Of a stretch of DNA of 64,000 nt, positions 9,702 through 19,026 are shown piece after piece. The DNA comes from Evansella caseinilytica (lineage in GTDB: Bacteria; Bacillota; Bacilli; Bacillales; Salisediminibacteriaceae). The position numbers and the translations under genes are program-made. The notes beneath the pieces are model-generated. The model saw only the letters and a program-made list of their open reading frames with translations. It ran no database searches and was not told where the DNA came from. Every line of letters starts with the position of its first letter. The first letter of the stretch is position 1. Where the stretch lies: assembly GCF_900107275.1 (NCBI RefSeq), contig NZ_FNPI01000001.1:186001-250000 (forward strand). Reading direction: 5' to 3'.

Positions 9702-10250
9702 TCAGCGAAACTGCCTTGTTGCAGAGCTCCCCAGCCGGAATAAAAGCGGGATGGAGATTAACAGCAGCAAGCCTATCACTGCTGTTGAAGCGATGAATTC
9801 TGCTGCCGTCAGTTCGTCACGGCGGAAAAATTGATAGATAATCAAGCTGTTGACGGGGATGTTCAGCAGCGCTCCGGTAAGCACGCCCGGCGCATATTTC
9901 TTGAAGGCGATCGTTGCCGCAAGGTGTGGAAAAACGGCGTTTACAATCATGGAGCCAATGAACCCGACGAGAAGATATTTTGCGATGACGGAGCTTGGCT
10001 GAACAAAATAAAATAATGCAGAAAGGTAAGCCAGCGAAGTGATGACAATCACGGCAAAATAAAACGAATCAGGGCTTACAGGCTTTTGAAACTTTCCAGC
10101 TGTTCTGGACCACGCAGGCAGCCACAAGGCCTCTTCCAGGTTGTGCAGCGTTATGGAAAATAAAAATAAGATGACGAATGGTTCCAAGGCAAATCTGCTC
10201 CTTTGTAAAAATGTTTTTTGTACAGCAGTTGAAGCTGATCTTTTCAACAT
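9702..10250 (-). CDS. HXXEE-domain membrane protein
   Basis: The 182-residue protein has about five membrane segments. Near residue 40 it carries ITLHNLEEALWLPAW, which fits the H-x-x-E-E signature that names the HXXEE family; a second conserved histidine lies in VFPHLAATIAF, about 35 residues from the family's usual position for it. The role of this family is unknown. The start at 10250 is preceded by only a poor ribosome site, so the start is less certain than the frame. It stands alone between the CBO0543-like gene and the DinB-like gene. Confidence 0.75.
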   Translation of the reverse strand: MLKRSASTAVQKTFLQRSRFALEPFVILFLFSITLHNLEEALWLPAWSRTAGKFQKPVSPDSFYFAVIVITSLAYLSALFYFVQPSSVIAKYLLVGFIGSMIVNAVFPHLAATIAFKKYAPGVLTGALLNIPVNSLIIYQFFRRDELTAAEFIASTAVIGLLLLISIPLLFRLGSSATRQFR

Positions 10251-10464
10251 TATTATAATCGATTAAAATGAACTTTCAGAGCGAACTAATTCAGGTTTTG
10301 TATAATCCTGGATAATAAAAAGGGGAAATACCGATTTCGCATGAGGGACGATCAGCAATCGGTTACTAGAATAGGGATAGACTTGCAGGTGTCCATCAGT
10401 TGTTTAATAAGGAAAAATCAGCTGCTAAATAACGGTGTTCGTAAAAAGTATAGGAGTGATTAGC

Positions 10465-10926
10465 ATGCTTACCTTTTTTCAATATAATTGGCAAGTACGG
10501 GATGAATGGCTTCAATGGTGCAGGCAACTATCGAGGGAGGAACTGGTAAAAGAACGCGCCGGCGGGGTCAAGAGCTTTCTTTATACCTTTTTTCATATCA
10601 TTGATGTGGAATACAGCTGGATACGCGGAATTCAGGAGAAAGAAGATATTGCCCTGGAATTTACAGATGATGTTACAATTGAACAGCTTCAAGCACTTTC
10701 GGACGAAGCTCGCCTGGAAATGGAAGCTTTTTTACGAACAAGCGGCAATAATACGGCAGATGCTCCTGTCAAGGTTGCCTGGGATGAAGCATCGTATACG
10801 AAAAATGAGATATTGCACCATGTTATCGCTCACGAAATCCACCATATTGGTCAGCTTTCGGTGTGGGCAAGAGAATTAAACCTCAAACCGGTATCAGCGA
10901 ATGTGATCGGCAGGAAGTTATATTAA
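10465..10926 (+). CDS. DinB-family putative metal-dependent protein
   Basis: This is a four-helix-bundle protein of the DinB/YfiT superfamily, whose members are metal-binding and often thiol-related transferases of unknown substrate. The three expected metal-binding histidines are visible: H44 in TFFHIIDVEYSW and H123 and H127 in HVIAHEIHHIGQ. I chose the ATG at 10465, preceded by TAGGAGTGAT, rather than the GTG at 10435. The 153-residue length is normal. Its TAA stop lies within the 5-bp duplication of the family C element that follows directly. Confidence 0.9.
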   Translation: MLTFFQYNWQVRDEWLQWCRQLSREELVKERAGGVKSFLYTFFHIIDVEYSWIRGIQEKEDIALEFTDDVTIEQLQALSDEARLEMEAFLRTSGNNTADAPVKVAWDEASYTKNEILHHVIAHEIHHIGQLSVWARELNLKPVSANVIGRKLY

Positions 10927-10928
10927 CA

Positions 10929-11054
10929 GTGTTTGTTCAAAAAGGAGGACATCACAGCGGCAAGAAGATTGAGACGCGGCAGGAGCGAGCAGCGCAGTGA
11001 CAACGCAACGATGAGGTGCGCAGGCGCTGTTTCCCGGACTTTTTGAACATCCTC
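10929..11054. mobile_element. Family C miniature element, copy 1
   Basis: It begins GTGTTTGTTCAAAAAGGAGG and ends TTTTTGAACATCCTC. TAACA is duplicated exactly on both sides (10924-10928 and 11055-11059). The inside (ACAGCGGCAAGAAG, then GCGCAGGCGCTGTTTCCC) matches the tandem copies at 27789. The stem ACAGCG with CGCTGT is intact. A decayed family B left end (about 11060-11096) follows directly. Confidence 0.85.
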
Positions 11055-11118
11055 TAACAGTGCTTGTCCCAAATGATCGGTTCTAATCTTTTAAATATCC
11101 ATGAAATGGGGATTTGAC

Positions 11119-11928
11119 ATGAAAGTACACATTCAGGAAGTCATCAAGACAATCGAAACAGATTATGAGATTAAAGTGTTGTACGCCTGTGAATCAGGCA
11201 GCCGTGCGTGGGGATTTCCTTCCAAAGACAGTGATTACGATGTCAGATTTATTTATGTACATAAGAAAAACTGGTATTTATCCATCGATCATCAACGGGA
11301 TGTGATCGAAATTCCCGCCCGGGACAGGATTTCGATGCCGATAGATAAATTGTTGGATGTCAGCGGCTGGGAGCTGACAAAAGCTTTGCGGTTATTCAGG
11401 AAATCCAATCCGCCATTGCTGGAATGGCTGCGATCCAGCATTGTGTATCATGAAGCGTATTCGACGGCTGAAAAAATGCGGGTCCTGGAGCAGCGCATTT
11501 TTACACCGGTGTCCTGCCTGCATCACTATCTAAGTATGGCGAAGGGGAATTTCCGCGATTGTCTTCAAGGGGAAACCGTGAAAATAAAAAAATATTTTTA
11601 TGTATTGCGACCTGTCCTGGCGGCGAAGTGGATCGAAACATATCAAACGGTTCCGCCGATTGAATTCACCGCACTGGTGGCAGACATGCTGCCGTCTGGA
11701 GAGCTGCGGCCTGCTGTCGACGATCTCTTAAAACGGAAAATGGCCGGGGAGGAACTGAACCTGGAACCGCGAATCGATGTGATCAATCAATTTTTGGACG
11801 AGGAGATCGAGCGTCTTGAAACATATGTCAAGGGATTGAACATCAGGGTTCCTGATCCTACCGCCCAGCTTGATCAGCTTTTCCGGGAAACGCTGGAAGA
11901 AGCGTGGAGGGAGGCACCGACGAAGTGA
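11119..11928 (+). CDS. Predicted nucleotidyltransferase (YcgL / DNA polymerase beta superfamily)
   Basis: This is a nucleotidyltransferase-fold protein of the YcgL group of unknown substrate. The signature GSRAWGFPSKDSDYDVRF at about residues 27-44 holds the GS motif and the two metal-binding aspartates (SDYD), and a further acidic strand follows (DVIEI). The rest is the helical YcgL-type domain. The start at 11119 was preferred because GGGGATTT precedes it; the in-frame ATG at 11101 has no ribosome site. Length (269 residues) is normal. It ends shortly before a clear terminator, so it is probably a single-gene unit. Confidence 0.88.
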   Translation: MKVHIQEVIKTIETDYEIKVLYACESGSRAWGFPSKDSDYDVRFIYVHKKNWYLSIDHQRDVIEIPARDRISMPIDKLLDVSGWELTKALRLFRKSNPPLLEWLRSSIVYHEAYSTAEKMRVLEQRIFTPVSCLHHYLSMAKGNFRDCLQGETVKIKKYFYVLRPVLAAKWIETYQTVPPIEFTALVADMLPSGELRPAVDDLLKRKMAGEELNLEPRIDVINQFLDEEIERLETYVKGLNIRVPDPTAQLDQLFRETLEEAWREAPTK

Positions 11929-11948
11929 TAGACTAATTATTTTTCAAC

Positions 11949-12001
11949 AAAAAACCTTTTACACGCTGTCGAAAAAGCTTGTAAAAGGTTTTTATTTTTT
12001 T
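11949..12001 (+). terminator. Rho-independent terminator after the nucleotidyltransferase gene
   Basis: A perfect stem of AAAACCTTTTACA with TGTAAAAGGTTTT around a 16-base loop is followed by a run of T. It lies 20 bases past the stop codon. Confidence 0.85.
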
Positions 12002-12194
12002 TCACGAATCAGGCTGCAAAAAAATGCTATTGATGGAAAAAGTGGAGCACAGTATGGTGAATACAGTAGCGACGTTTTTTATGCCCTTATTGCTGACCGC
12101 CGCTCGTTTTTTCGAATCACAAAACAGGGAAGGAATGTTGCCGCATGTTTATGAACATGAGAAAAGCGATCGTCCTCCGGTCGGCGGGATAAGA

Positions 12195-12266
12195 GTACAA
12201 ACTGACGGAATAAAGCGATAAAACGACGGGAATAATCCCAATTTTGACGGAATGACTGATAAAAAC
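12195..12266. repeat. Dispersed ~65-bp repeat with GACGGAA/GACGGGA units, copy 1
   Basis: The stretch GGAATAAAGCGATAAAAC, GACGGGAATAA, then AATTTTGACGGAAT and ACTGAT recurs with few changes at 61799-61875. Within it GACGG appears three times. It does not resemble families A, B or C. The rest of the gap 12002-12436 shows no gene. Confidence 0.65.
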
Positions 12267-12436
12267 GCTTTGCATCAACACGTGAAGAGCTGTTCAGTCA
12301 AATTTTAAATGGATCCAAAAGCCGCATCGTTTGTGAAAACAGCTAAAAAAATGCTCAGCTGTAAGCGTCGAATGAGCCGACGGGTTATCTGGTGGGGTGG
12401 CCCGGGCGGAACAAAAACAGAGAGGGGGCAATCTCA

Positions 12437-15001
12437 TTGAAATTACGATGGTTGAAAGCGGAACCAAAAATCGCTGTCGGTGTTACCTGGGGCGTTCCAT
12501 GGAAGAAAGGTGTCTTAAACCGCCATGTCTCGATCGCCTTGAGAACGCGGCAAAATAACAAGCCAAGTGTCCAAACATGGCCGCTGGCGTACTGGCCGGA
12601 CGGCAGCGTGAAATGGACGGGACATGCTTCCGTCTTTGCCGGTGATCCAGCGAATGAATACGTGCTGACGATGGAGGAATCATCACCGGGAGACGAAGGG
12701 ATTCAAATCCGCGAGACAGAGGAAAACATTGAAGTGGATACCGGCTGTCTGCAATGTACGGTTAGCAAAAGCGGTGAAACATTCCTCACGAGCCTTGCGC
12801 TTCACGGCAAATTGGTGGGTGGAGACGGGAAGCTAGTTCTTTTACACGAAAGCTGTCACGAACAGGAAAACGAAGCAACGATTCGGCGGCAAAGCTGCTA
12901 CGGCAGAATAGAGCAAGTGGAGGTGGAGCAAGCCGGGCCAGTGAGAGCGGTCATTAAAATAGCAGGAAAGCATTGCATTTCCGACAAAACAGAAACATTT
13001 CCGTTTCTCCTCCGGCTGTATTTTTATCAGCATGTGGATACGATAAAATTCGTTCATACGTTTATTTATAACGGAAACGAGCAAACCGGCTTTATTCGCG
13101 GGCTGGGAATAATTTTTTCCACCGACCTGCAGGGAGAAGCATGGAATCGCAATCTCCGTTTTGCCGGCGATGAAGGTTTTTTTTCGGAACCGGGACAGCT
13201 GTTGAGAACGCGAAAATTCAAGGACGGGGACGGGCTGTATGAACACCAGATTGCAGGCAAACCGGTGTCGATAGACAATGAAATACTGCTTGAACACGTC
13301 AGAGACAATGCCAGATGGAATGATTTCAAGCTCGTCCAGGACTCAGCCAGTCACTATAAAATTGTAAAAAGAACAGAGACCGGCTGTTCGTGGGTGACTT
13401 CCACACACGGGGCAAGATCCAACGGCACGGTGTATGTCGGCGGGGAAACAGGTGGGATCGCCGCCGGGATAAAAAACTTTTGGCAAAAGCATCCAACCGC
13501 GTTGCAGGTGGAGCAGCTTACGAAGGAAAAAACGTTTGTGACACTTTGGCTTTGGTCCCCGGATGGCGAGCCGATGGATTTCCGGCATTACAGTAAGACA
13601 ACACATGTGCTGAGTGCGTACGAAGGCTTTGACGAAAGGAGGGCGGAGCCGCAAGGAATTGCCAATACGAGTGAAGCTTACATGAAATGCTTTGCGGAGC
13701 CGCCGGATCATGAGCAATTGAAGATGGTGACAGCGGAATGGCAGCAGCCGTCGTTATTAGTTTGTGAACCGGAATATTATTATGAAAGTCAGGCAGCGGG
13801 CATATGGAGTTTGCCGGATGACTCGAATCCGCTGCAGGCAGCCCTGGAAAACGAACTGGTGGCGGCATTTCAATTTTACAAGCAGGAAGTGGAGCAACGA
13901 AGCTGGTATGGCTTTTGGAATTATGGCGATGTCATGCACAGCTATGATCCTGTCAGACATGAATGGTGCTATGATCTCGGAGGATTCGCCTGGCAGAATA
14001 CGGAGCTTGTTCCGAACATCTGGCTGTGGTATAGCTTCCTGAGGACGGGAAATGCGGAGATATTCAGAATGGCCGAGGCAATGACCCGGCATACGAGCGA
14101 GGTGGACTGCTATCACACCGGCAAATATGCGCCGCTTGGCTCCCGGCATAATGTCGTTCATTGGGGCTGCGGCTGCAAAGAGGCGCGCATCAGTATGGCT
14201 GGCCTGCATAAGTATTATTACTTCCTGACAGCGGATGAAAGAACGGGGGAACTGCTGTCGGATGTGAAGGATGCTGACCAGGCCGTTGCTCATCTCGATC
14301 CGTTGCGGGCTTATTATGCAAAAGGAACTTACCCGACGCATGCGAGAACCGGCCCGGACTGGGCGGCTTTTTGTTCCAATTGGCTGACGGAATGGGAAAG
14401 AACAGAAAATCCGAAATATCAAGAGAAAATACGGACGGGCATAAACTGCTTAAAAGCATTGCCGCTTCGCTTATTATCTGGACCGACCTTTGAATATGAT
14501 CCGGCGACGGCGAAACTGCATCATATTGGGGATGGAACCGGGTCCTATCATATGGTGATCGCCTTCGGAGCCCCGCAAGTATGGTGGGACATCGCCAGGC
14601 TGCTTGAAGATGAGTCGTGGGAAGAAATGATGGCCGACTTCGGCGAAGTTTACTTGCTGTCAGAAGAAGAAAAGCAAAAAAAAACGGGCGGCCGCTTAAA
14701 GGAAACCGACTTTCACTGGCCGATGTTTGCGGTGGGAATCGGAGCATACGCCGCTGCTTATAAAAACGACAGGTGGCTGGCGGAAAAAGCGTGGGCACTG
14801 CTGTTGGATAAAAACTGGAGCCATACTCCATTGCCATTGACGGCAAGGGAAATTGTCACCTGGAGAAAGTTCAAGGAAATCCCTTGGGCTTCCACAAACG
14901 GGATATCACAATGGTGCCTTAACACCATTATGGCGCTGGAGTTTTTGAAGGAGGATTTACCGGAAGTTGCCGATTTTCCAATCATGGGAAACAAAGAGTG
15001 A
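12437..15001 (+). CDS. yetA: YetA-like protein, probable exo-rhamnogalacturonan lyase (PL26-like)
   Basis: This 854-residue protein matches B. subtilis YetA (about 857 residues) in length, layout and neighbours. It opens with a RIFT-barrel-like beta domain (VTWGVPWKKGVLNR, WPLAYWPDGSVKWTGHASVF), and a helical toroid follows from about residue 440 (WNYGDVMHSYDPVRHEWCYDLGGFAWQNTE). Proteins with these domains are related to the Penicillium exo-type rhamnogalacturonan lyase of PL26, so it may act on rhamnogalacturonan-I oligosaccharides. There is no signal peptide, so it acts in the cytoplasm after uptake. I chose TTG at 12437 because AGAGGGGG precedes it at the right distance; the GTG at 12392 has none. 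It heads the rhamnogalacturonan cluster. The lyase activity is inference. Confidence 0.85.
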   Translation: MKLRWLKAEPKIAVGVTWGVPWKKGVLNRHVSIALRTRQNNKPSVQTWPLAYWPDGSVKWTGHASVFAGDPANEYVLTMEESSPGDEGIQIRETEENIEVDTGCLQCTVSKSGETFLTSLALHGKLVGGDGKLVLLHESCHEQENEATIRRQSCYGRIEQVEVEQAGPVRAVIKIAGKHCISDKTETFPFLLRLYFYQHVDTIKFVHTFIYNGNEQTGFIRGLGIIFSTDLQGEAWNRNLRFAGDEGFFSEPGQLLRTRKFKDGDGLYEHQIAGKPVSIDNEILLEHVRDNARWNDFKLVQDSASHYKIVKRTETGCSWVTSTHGARSNGTVYVGGETGGIAAGIKNFWQKHPTALQVEQLTKEKTFVTLWLWSPDGEPMDFRHYSKTTHVLSAYEGFDERRAEPQGIANTSEAYMKCFAEPPDHEQLKMVTAEWQQPSLLVCEPEYYYESQAAGIWSLPDDSNPLQAALENELVAAFQFYKQEVEQRSWYGFWNYGDVMHSYDPVRHEWCYDLGGFAWQNTELVPNIWLWYSFLRTGNAEIFRMAEAMTRHTSEVDCYHTGKYAPLGSRHNVVHWGCGCKEARISMAGLHKYYYFLTADERTGELLSDVKDADQAVAHLDPLRAYYAKGTYPTHARTGPDWAAFCSNWLTEWERTENPKYQEKIRTGINCLKALPLRLLSGPTFEYDPATAKLHHIGDGTGSYHMVIAFGAPQVWWDIARLLEDESWEEMMADFGEVYLLSEEEKQKKTGGRLKETDFHWPMFAVGIGAYAAAYKNDRWLAEKAWALLLDKNWSHTPLPLTAREIVTWRKFKEIPWASTNGISQWCLNTIMALEFLKEDLPEVADFPIMGNKE

Positions 15002-15084
15002 TGCTTCATTTTCTCGTAAATAATTATAAAAATGTCGCCGCAGTAAGAAGGTAAACATCATAAATGAAAGGGAGGGAGCGGATA

Positions 15085-16041
15085 ATGGCGGACAAAGCAA
15101 TCACAACGGCAGCCGGTGCGAAAATCATTCCAAATGTCATGACGAAAAAACAGCGGATAAAACGGGATAAATGGCTTTATCTGTTGCTTATACCCGGACT
15201 AATTTATTTTATCGTTTTCAAATACATTCCAATGTGGGGGATTGTTATTGCCTTTCAGGACTACTCGCCGTTTTTGGGAGTTTTCGAAAGCAGCTGGGTT
15301 GGATTCGATCATTTCAAATTCTTTTTTACAAACCCGGATTTTATCAGGCTTTTTCGCAATACTTTTTTGCTCGCGCTTTATGATTTGATTTTCTTTTTCC
15401 CGGCGCCGATTATTATTTCGCTGCTGTTAAATGAGCTGAGAATATCGTGGTATAAAAGAACCGTGCAAACGTTTATCTACGTCCCGCATTTTATGTCCTG
15501 GGTCATTATCGCCAGCATGAGCTACGTGTTTTTGACGACAAGCGGCGGTATTGTCAATGAGCTGCTGGAGCAATTCGTCGGGCGGAAGTTCAACTTTCTC
15601 TCAAGTCCGGAATGGTTCCGACCGATGATTATCGGTCAAATAATCTGGAAGGAAGTGGGTTGGGGAACGGTTATTTTCCTCGCGGCGCTTGCGGGAGTGA
15701 GCCAGGAGCAGTATGAAGCAGCGATCGTCGACGGCGCGGGCAGACTGAGACGAATGTGGCATGTTACGTTACCGGCATTAAGACCGACGATCATCATCTT
15801 GCTGATTTTGCGTTTGGGAAATTTTCTCGATACCGGCTTCCAGCAAATTTATTTGATGTCAAATGCGCTGAACCGCAGCGTTGCTGATGTCTTTGATACG
15901 TATGTCTATTTTATCGGTATTACCCAGGGGGCGTTCAGCTACAGCGCCGCCGTCGGCCTGTTTAAATCGGTTGTGGGCATCGTTCTCATCCTTGGTGCAA
16001 ACCACTTCGCCAAAAAAATGGGGCAGGAAGGTCTGTTTTAA
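15085..16041 (+). CDS. lplB: ABC sugar permease, LplB/YtcO type
   Basis: This is the first membrane subunit of an oligosaccharide importer of the family that serves alginate, xylan and rhamnogalacturonan oligomers (CUT1). Six membrane segments can be seen, starting LYLLLIPGLIYFIVFKYIPMWG. The EAA loop that contacts the ATPase is EQYEAAIVDGAGRLRRMWHVTLPALRP near residues 205-231, given here in part as EAAIVDGAGR. ATG at 15085 follows GGGAGGGAG and is preferred over the ATG at 15064. The gene for the ATPase is absent, as is usual for LplABC-type systems, which share a general ATPase such as MsmX. It is followed 30 bases later by lplC. Confidence 0.93.
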   Translation: MADKAITTAAGAKIIPNVMTKKQRIKRDKWLYLLLIPGLIYFIVFKYIPMWGIVIAFQDYSPFLGVFESSWVGFDHFKFFFTNPDFIRLFRNTFLLALYDLIFFFPAPIIISLLLNELRISWYKRTVQTFIYVPHFMSWVIIASMSYVFLTTSGGIVNELLEQFVGRKFNFLSSPEWFRPMIIGQIIWKEVGWGTVIFLAALAGVSQEQYEAAIVDGAGRLRRMWHVTLPALRPTIIILLILRLGNFLDTGFQQIYLMSNALNRSVADVFDTYVYFIGITQGAFSYSAAVGLFKSVVGIVLILGANHFAKKMGQEGLF

Positions 16042-16071
16042 TGGTTGTTCAAGAAAGAGGAGGTTGGAAGG

Positions 16072-16947
16072 ATGCATAAAATGCACAATACCCCGTTAGG
16101 CAGAGTGTTTGATGTGTTTAATGTTATTTTATTGGGGCTCATCGGCGTTGCCACAGTGGTTCCGTTTCTTCATATCATCGCCGGATCTTTTGCCACTGAC
16201 GCGGAGCTTTCAAGAAGGTCGTTTTTCCTGTTCCCTGAAGAACCGACGCTTGGCGCTTTCCGCTATATTTTTTCAACGGATGCGGTTGTTAATAGTTTGT
16301 TTACTTCTGTTTTTGTCACCACCGTCGGCACGGCGGTAAGCATGATATTGACCTTGACAATGGCATATCCGCTTTCAAGAAAAAATATGGTCGGCAGAAA
16401 TGTCGTGATGAATTTAGTGTTGTTTTCGATGCTGTTCAGCGGGGGAATGATTCCGACGTTTATTCTCGTCAGAAGTCTCGGGTTAATGGATTCTTACTGG
16501 GCGTTAATTTTGCCAATGGCGATTAATCCGTTCAATTTGATCATTGTGAAAAACTTTTTCCAACAGCTTCCGGTGGAATTGGAGGAGGCGTCGAAAATTG
16601 ACGGCTGTTCCGAAATTGGCACGTTCTGGCGGATTATGCTCCCCCTCTCCATGCCTGTCATTGCAACGTTTACGCTGTTTTACTCGGTATTTTATTGGAA
16701 CGACTTTTTCCAGGCGCTTCTGTACATCAATGATAATACGAAATGGCCGATTCAGTTGCTGCTTCAGCAGCTCGTAACCGTCCCCGACATGAATATCGGG
16801 GAATTGGATGAATCGTTTTATGAGCAGCCGCGGGAGTCGATCAAGCTGGCCGTCATTGTGGTGGCAACGGTACCGATTTTGTTTTTGTACCCGTTTCTGC
16901 AAAAGCATTTTGCCAAAGGGGTACTCATTGGTTCTGTGAAAGGTTAA
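16072..16947 (+). CDS. lplC: ABC sugar permease, LplC/YtcP type
   Basis: This is the second membrane subunit of the importer. Six membrane segments and the EAA loop ELEEASKIDGCSEIGTFWRI (about residues 172-191) are visible, with the C-terminal KHFAKGVLIGSVKG ending typical of YtcP/LplC proteins. ATG at 16072 follows AGAGGAGG; the upstream TTG at 16045 has no ribosome site. At 291 residues it is of normal length. It is 30 bases after lplB and 230 bases before lplA, a gap large enough for an additional control site. Confidence 0.93.
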   Translation: MHKMHNTPLGRVFDVFNVILLGLIGVATVVPFLHIIAGSFATDAELSRRSFFLFPEEPTLGAFRYIFSTDAVVNSLFTSVFVTTVGTAVSMILTLTMAYPLSRKNMVGRNVVMNLVLFSMLFSGGMIPTFILVRSLGLMDSYWALILPMAINPFNLIIVKNFFQQLPVELEEASKIDGCSEIGTFWRIMLPLSMPVIATFTLFYSVFYWNDFFQALLYINDNTKWPIQLLLQQLVTVPDMNIGELDESFYEQPRESIKLAVIVVATVPILFLYPFLQKHFAKGVLIGSVKG

Positions 16948-17011
16948 AAAGTGAGGTGATATGCAAAAAAGTGTTATTGCCTGCTAAAACAATCAATTTT
17001 ATAATTCGAAC

Positions 17012-17025
17012 TGTAATCGCTTACA
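17012..17025. promoter_or_regulatory. cre-like site between lplC and lplA
   Basis: TGTAATCGCTTACA is a near-palindrome that matches the CcpA-binding consensus with a single mismatch on the minus strand. It lies about 150 bases upstream of lplA, in a gap that could carry a second promoter. Catabolite repression of the importer would be expected, but binding is inferred. Confidence 0.45.
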
Positions 17026-17177
17026 ATGCAACCTTAGCCGCTGAGGAAAGTCATTTGTTTTCTGAAACAACACGATTGAGGAAAGAGAAAAAGCCGCGTC
17101 TGACATGGGGAGTAGCATTGAGAACTCATAAGGTTGTCTTTTGATTTTGAACACAAACGAAAAAGGGAGGTATCTTG

Positions 17178-18722
17178 ATGAAAAGATTAACAAACTATTG
17201 GAATGGAAGCTGGTTGCTCAGTATCATTTTGTTTGTCGGTATTTTAGCAGGTTGCAGTGACGAAACAACAGGCGGTAATTCCGATAATGGCGCTGGGGAG
17301 AATAGTTCCGGCGCAGAGGAGCCTTTTGAAATTGAAATCTTTGCCACCACATTTTCCACCAATCCCCCGGGAAATGACAGCCCGGTTGTCCAGGCGCTGG
17401 AGGAATACACAAATACAAAACTGACTTTTAACTGGGCGCCGAACAGCAATATCGACGACAAGTTTAATATTACCTTGGCATCAGGAGATTTGCCGCATAT
17501 CCTGTACGTTCCAAGTAAAACGCCGAGCTTTATCAGCGCGGCGAGAGACGGGGCTTTCTGGGAGCTGGAACCGTATCTGGCTGACTATGAAAACTTAAGT
17601 CAGGCAAATGAGATGATTTTAGACAATACGAGAATCGACGGGAAAATTTACGGCATCTATCGTCAGCGTTCCCTTGGCCGCAACGGCATTGTGTATCGCC
17701 AGGACTGGCTAGACAATTTAGGGATGGACGTTCCGGAGACCATTGACGACTTCTATGAGATGTTATGGGCGTTTACGTACGAGGACCCGAACGGCACCGG
17801 TGTCGATGATACTTACGGAACAGTGATCTCCAAATACGAAGGGCCATGGAATATCATGCAGACATGGTTTGGCGTTCCGAACAAGTGGGGGGAGATAGAC
17901 GGTGAGCTTGTTCCCGATTTCAAAACAGCTGAATATCGGGAAGCACTCAAGTTTTTTAAGAAAATATATGATGAAGGACTGGTAAACGAGGATTTTGCCG
18001 TCATGGATACAACGGAATGGACGAAGCCGCTGGAAAACGGTGAAGTAGGAGTATTTGTCGATGTACTGGATGCGGGGGAAAGAGCCCGTGCCAAAATCGA
18101 AGAGCAGTATCCAGATAACCCAGATCCGATCAGGCTATTAGGATCAGTGGAAGGGCCGTACGGTCACCGCGCATTGCCGACATCCGGTTACTCTGGAATG
18201 CTCGCGATTCCGAAATCAAAGGTAAAAACAGAGGAAGAATTAAGGAGGGTATTGACGTTTTTAGATCAGTTAAACGATGAAGAAGTACAAATTCTCGCTG
18301 GAAACGGAATCGAAGGCAGACATTATGAGATTGTAGACGGCGAATACCACAGCTTCACGGCGGATAATGAAGGTCTGCTGGCAGAATATGAATCATTGAA
18401 TCAAATAATGATGTTTATTCCGGTAGACAAAGTGTTGGCGGCGACACCAAATGAACTGAAGCAACTGGAAGCGCAAATACTGGAGGACAATATTGAGATT
18501 GTTGTGCCGAATCCAGCTGAAGCGTTAATTTCTGAAGTTTATTCCAAGCAAGGGCAGCAGCTTGACACCATCATCTCCGATGCGCGGATTCAGTATATTG
18601 TCGGACAAATTGATGAAACTGGCTTAGATGAAGCAATAGAACTGTGGGAGAAAAGCGGGGGCAATGAATTGGTGGCGGAAATGAACGAGCTCTACAAGGA
18701 AGCGCAAGCCAACAGAAATTAA
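17178..18722 (+). CDS. lplA: Oligosaccharide-binding lipoprotein, LplA/YtcQ type
   Basis: This is the extracellular binding protein of the importer. The signal peptide ends in LAGC with the lipidated cysteine at residue 26, followed by a Ser/Gly/Asn-rich linker. The rest is the large cluster-type solute-binding fold (514 residues in all) seen in LplA-type proteins for oligosaccharides, with typical stretches such as KINTRIDGKIYGI-like DNTRIDGKIYGIY and YRQDWLDNLGMDVPET. ATG at 17178 follows AAGGGAGG. Its ligand is probably a rhamnogalacturonan-derived oligosaccharide, by context. Confidence 0.93.
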   Translation: MKRLTNYWNGSWLLSIILFVGILAGCSDETTGGNSDNGAGENSSGAEEPFEIEIFATTFSTNPPGNDSPVVQALEEYTNTKLTFNWAPNSNIDDKFNITLASGDLPHILYVPSKTPSFISAARDGAFWELEPYLADYENLSQANEMILDNTRIDGKIYGIYRQRSLGRNGIVYRQDWLDNLGMDVPETIDDFYEMLWAFTYEDPNGTGVDDTYGTVISKYEGPWNIMQTWFGVPNKWGEIDGELVPDFKTAEYREALKFFKKIYDEGLVNEDFAVMDTTEWTKPLENGEVGVFVDVLDAGERARAKIEEQYPDNPDPIRLLGSVEGPYGHRALPTSGYSGMLAIPKSKVKTEEELRRVLTFLDQLNDEEVQILAGNGIEGRHYEIVDGEYHSFTADNEGLLAEYESLNQIMMFIPVDKVLAATPNELKQLEAQILEDNIEIVVPNPAEALISEVYSKQGQQLDTIISDARIQYIVGQIDETGLDEAIELWEKSGGNELVAEMNELYKEAQANRN

Positions 18723-19026
18723 AGAAAAAAGGTGCCGGGCCGTCTGAGTTCAGCAACATTCCGTCCATTACCGGAAACGCGGGGGTGTGACTGACAGAGC
18801 ATGACAGTCGCAAAGCAGCAGCGTCATTTTCAAACGTTGTTATTAATACAACGCGATTCGTGAATCACAAGCCGGGTAGAAATCTGCCTGGCTTTCCCGC
18901 CCGGGGGAGCGATGGCTGCACGGATCAAGGAGAAAGGGGGCAGTCAGGTTGCCGCTGCTTATTCTTGAGCGGCGGTTCAAAAAAACAATGTTTTTTCATT
19001 AGATCGCTCAGCGTTTCAAAACACGG
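18723..19026. other. Gap before the sensor-regulator gene
   Basis: No gene, repeat family or strong terminator is seen in these 304 bases. It probably holds the promoter of the following regulator gene, but I could not place one. Confidence 0.5.

Noticed and set aside
12265-12282. cre-like AAAACGCTTTGCAT upstream of yetA
   Set aside because: It has three or more mismatches to the CcpA consensus at key outer positions.
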